64,000 nucleotides of DNA, taken from positions 527,296 through 591,295 of the forward strand of contig NZ_PJIN01000002.1 in NCBI RefSeq assembly GCF_002929705.1, in the 5' to 3' direction. Origin of the DNA: Arthrobacter sp. N199823. Lineage in GTDB: Bacteria; Actinomycetota; Actinomycetes; Actinomycetales; Micrococcaceae. Positions 62,309 to 64,000 of this stretch are shown in pieces. The translations under genes and the position numbers were made by a program. Within the stretch, counting starts at the first letter, position 1; every line of letters begins with the position of its first letter. The notes under the pieces are model-generated. The model searched no databases. It was not told the origin of the DNA and saw only the letters and a list, made by a program, of their open reading frames with translations.

Positions 62309-63169
62309 CTAGACGGGCAGTGTGAGGCTGCCGAAGCCCAGCTGCCAAGCACCTCCGGCATCGATGCGGTTCAGGACAATCTGTTGCAACGCCGTCGTCC
62401 GGGGGAGGGCAGCCAAGTTCTCCATACTGCGTGTGCGGAAGGTGAAGTACACGGCGTCGGTGGGTTCGTTGTGGGGTTCGCCGTACGGGGTGAAGCGGGC
62501 GGCGAATTTGGCGATATTGGAGGAGGGGGCCAGGTGTGCCGATAGGTAGGGGTCCAGCAGCCAGGACTCGCAATTGGCGGTGCGGACGGGCTTCTCTGGA
62601 AAGTGTTCGGCAAAGAACGGGGCTGCCAGCGCCAGGCTGTGGGCCACCGCCTCCGCGGACAAACCACCGTCCTCGGGAATATGAATACCCAGAATCCACT
62701 CGTCCGGGGAAACGCCAGGAATTTGCGCAGCGGGCTGGTGGATCAGGTACTGCAAACGGCCCAGCTGGTAGATCCTGCCAGAGAAAACATGGTTGAGCCA
62801 CTTGTACGTGTCCATGCCAAACCGCTGGTGGACACGGCGGTTGATGGCCATCTGACGGCCAAAATCAGCCAAGGTGGCCCGGGACGTCGCCTCCGGGATG
62901 CCCCGTTCGCTGTGCCAGGCCACGATCTCGGGGGCAAAGTGCAGCATGGCTGTGAGCCAGTCGAACTCGGTGACGGGGGCTGCGGGGCTGCCCAACGCGG
63001 GGTTTGAGTCATCGGTGCTGCCCAGACGAGCCGACAGATGAGCCAAAACGTGTTCCACGGCCGGGGTGACCGGAGCCTGAAGCAAGCCCAAAGCATCGGG
63101 GCGATCCTCCGGGGAAATGTTCAGGTAATCAAGTGTCTGTTCTGGGCTCATGGAAGTGCGCAAGGTCAT
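62309..63169 (-). CDS. Acyltransferase-domain protein (NAT_N/GNAT_C-like, DUF5596)
   Basis: A 286-residue protein with two parts: an N-terminal helical half and a GNAT-like C-terminal half. Characteristic segments are YKWLNHVFSGRIYQLGRLQY, EWILGIHIPEDGGLSAEAV, HSLALAAPFFAEHFPEKP and ESWLLDPYLSAHLAPSSNI. These fit the acyltransferase-domain proteins common in actinobacteria and firmicutes. The substrate is unknown. ATG at 63169; a second in-frame ATG lies five codons later. Confidence 0.75.
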   Translation of the reverse strand: MTLRTSMSPEQTLDYLNISPEDRPDALGLLQAPVTPAVEHVLAHLSARLGSTDDSNPALGSPAAPVTEFDWLTAMLHFAPEIVAWHSERGIPEATSRATLADFGRQMAINRRVHQRFGMDTYKWLNHVFSGRIYQLGRLQYLIHQPAAQIPGVSPDEWILGIHIPEDGGLSAEAVAHSLALAAPFFAEHFPEKPVRTANCESWLLDPYLSAHLAPSSNIAKFAARFTPYGEPHNEPTDAVYFTFRTRSMENLAALPRTTALQQIVLNRIDAGGAWQLGFGSLTLPV

Positions 63170-63217
63170 AAGCCCAGCCTAGCGACCCTGCGGCTTTGCT
63201 CCTGAGCGTGGTTAAAC

Positions 63218-63256
63218 CGAAACGGTGCGCCACTCCAGGAGTGGCGCACCGTTTCG
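63218..63256. terminator. Terminator between sugar porter and acyltransferase-like genes
   Basis: CGAAACGGTGCGCCACTCC forms a 19-bp perfect inverted repeat with a minimal loop. Confidence 0.85.
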
Positions 63257-63309
63257 GCGTAACCGGACACAGCTTCAGACTGCAGGGCCCGGTACAGAAC
63301 AGATCGGGA

Positions 63310-64000
63310 CTACTTGGCAGCTTTCGGCTTCTTATCGAACAGGGTTTCAGCCTGCTCCAGCGACATCCCGTTGGTCTCCGGGATCTTGAACATCACGAAG
63401 AAGAACGATGCCACGGCAAACAGCGCGTACATGCCATAGGTCAGCGGCAAGGACGCGGCCGCCATGGACGGGAAGGTCAAGGTGATGGCGAAGTTGGCAA
63501 TCCACTGGGCTGCAGCAGCCAAACCGAGAGCGCGGGCGCGGATCCGCGAGGGGAAGATTTCGCCCAACAAGACCCAAACCAACGGCCCCCAGGACGCGCC
63601 GAAGCTGACGACGAATACGTTGGCGGCAACCAAGGCTACGGGGCCCCAAGCGCCGGAGAGCGAGACATCTGAGCCGGTGCCGGAAGCTGTGGAGAAGGCC
63701 AGAGCCATGGTGCCCAGGGACAGCGCCATTCCCACTGAACCCACCAGCAGGATGGGACGGCGGCCCACTTTGTCCACCAAGGCAATGGCGACCAAGGTGA
63801 CCAGGATGTTCACAATGGCTGTCACCACGGAAATGGTCAGCGAGTCCTTTTCCTGGAAGCCCACTGCCTTCCACAAGGTGGTGGAGTAGTAGAAGATCAC
63901 GTTGATGCCAACGAACTGCTGCAGCATGGACAGGATGATACCGATCCAGACCACGGGCATCAGGCCAAAGCGCTTTCCGCGCAGCGTACCTTGGCGTGCG
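63310..64000 (-). CDS. MFS sugar porter, C-terminal part (cut by window edge)
   Basis: The frame stays open to the last base of the window; about 230 residues of the C-terminal half are seen, so the ATG at 63960 is internal. Sugar-porter motifs: SMLQQFVGINVIFYYST (TM7), DKVGRRPILLVGSVGM (loop 8-9), SWGPLVWVLLGEIFPSRIRARA (TM10-11) and the terminal PETNGMSLEQAETLF. It probably imports hexoses, pentoses or inositol by proton symport. Confidence 0.92.
   Translation of the reverse strand, partial: ARQGTLRGKRFGLMPVVWIGIILSMLQQFVGINVIFYYSTTLWKAVGFQEKDSLTISVVTAIVNILVTLVAIALVDKVGRRPILLVGSVGMALSLGTMALAFSTASGTGSDVSLSGAWGPVALVAANVFVVSFGASWGPLVWVLLGEIFPSRIRARALGLAAAAQWIANFAITLTFPSMAAASLPLTYGMYALFAVASFFFVMFKIPETNGMSLEQAETLFDKKPKAAK

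Noticed and set aside
1-64000. CRISPR arrays, insertion sequences, replication origin
   Set aside because: No spaced direct-repeat array, transposase gene, terminal repeats or DnaA-box cluster was found on reading.

Overview
The window is a GC-rich stretch of actinobacterial chromosome. It most likely comes from Arthrobacter or a close relative in the Micrococcaceae. This rests on gene order (fasR-fabD-fabH-acpP-fabF beside aceE, DUF3052 and an AhpE-type peroxiredoxin; rpsP-khpA-rimM-trmD-rplS-lepB-lepB-rnhB-DUF2469), the use of GTG and TTG starts, a GlnR-type box at amtB, and actinobacterial families such as DUF3145, DUF3052 and DUF2469. I see no phage, IS element, CRISPR array or plasmid module. 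Most of the window is core chromosome with small accessory inserts.

Layout. 0-6.8 kb: a two-component flavin monooxygenase locus with three tandem NtaA/SnaA/DszA-type genes, a reversed solute-binding lipoprotein, a flavin reductase, an FMN reductase and an MFS exporter. 6.9-14.8 kb: SRP receptor ftsY, an orphan LuxR regulator, amtB-glnK, a divergent zwf, and ffh. 14.9-17.7 kb: small accessory enzymes (hydrolase-like protein, GNAT, VOC dioxygenase, hypothetical). 18-23.5 kb: ribosome and secretion housekeeping genes. 23.6-30.6 kb: an HxlR/oxidoreductase pair, yraN-comM-dprA, an LCP protein and xerC. 30.8-41.9 kb: DUF3145, the fatty-acid synthase II operon with its PucR-type regulator, aceE, DUF3052, peroxiredoxin and a sirtuin. 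42-51.8 kb: tRNA-Val, an exonuclease-BRCT protein, then a sugar-acid locus (IclR, MHS transporter, 2-hydroxyacid dehydrogenase, HIBADH-like protein, SDR, idonate dehydrogenase, gnd). 52-64 kb: cysE-cysK, msrA, a Nif3-like protein, a degenerate zinc-ribbon protein, yaaA, gapB-type GAPDH, RNase P RNA, a secreted HNH nuclease, prfC, an acyltransferase-like protein and a truncated sugar porter.

How they fit together. The left end probably oxidises organosulfur or similar compounds with reduced flavin supplied by its own reductases. The amtB-glnK pair looks controlled by nitrogen through GlnR. FasR, FabDHF, ACP and AceE link acetyl-CoA supply to lipid synthesis. The sugar-acid locus should convert keto-gluconates or idonate to gluconate and feed the pentose phosphate pathway through Gnd.

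The least explained signals are non-coding. They are two hairpins with different stems but the same 11-nt loop (43175-43435), a set of convergent-gene terminators built on the same stem base (ACGACGGCGG/CCGCCGTCGT), and a dispersed repeat that usually starts directly after stop codons (TCCCCAGCC...).
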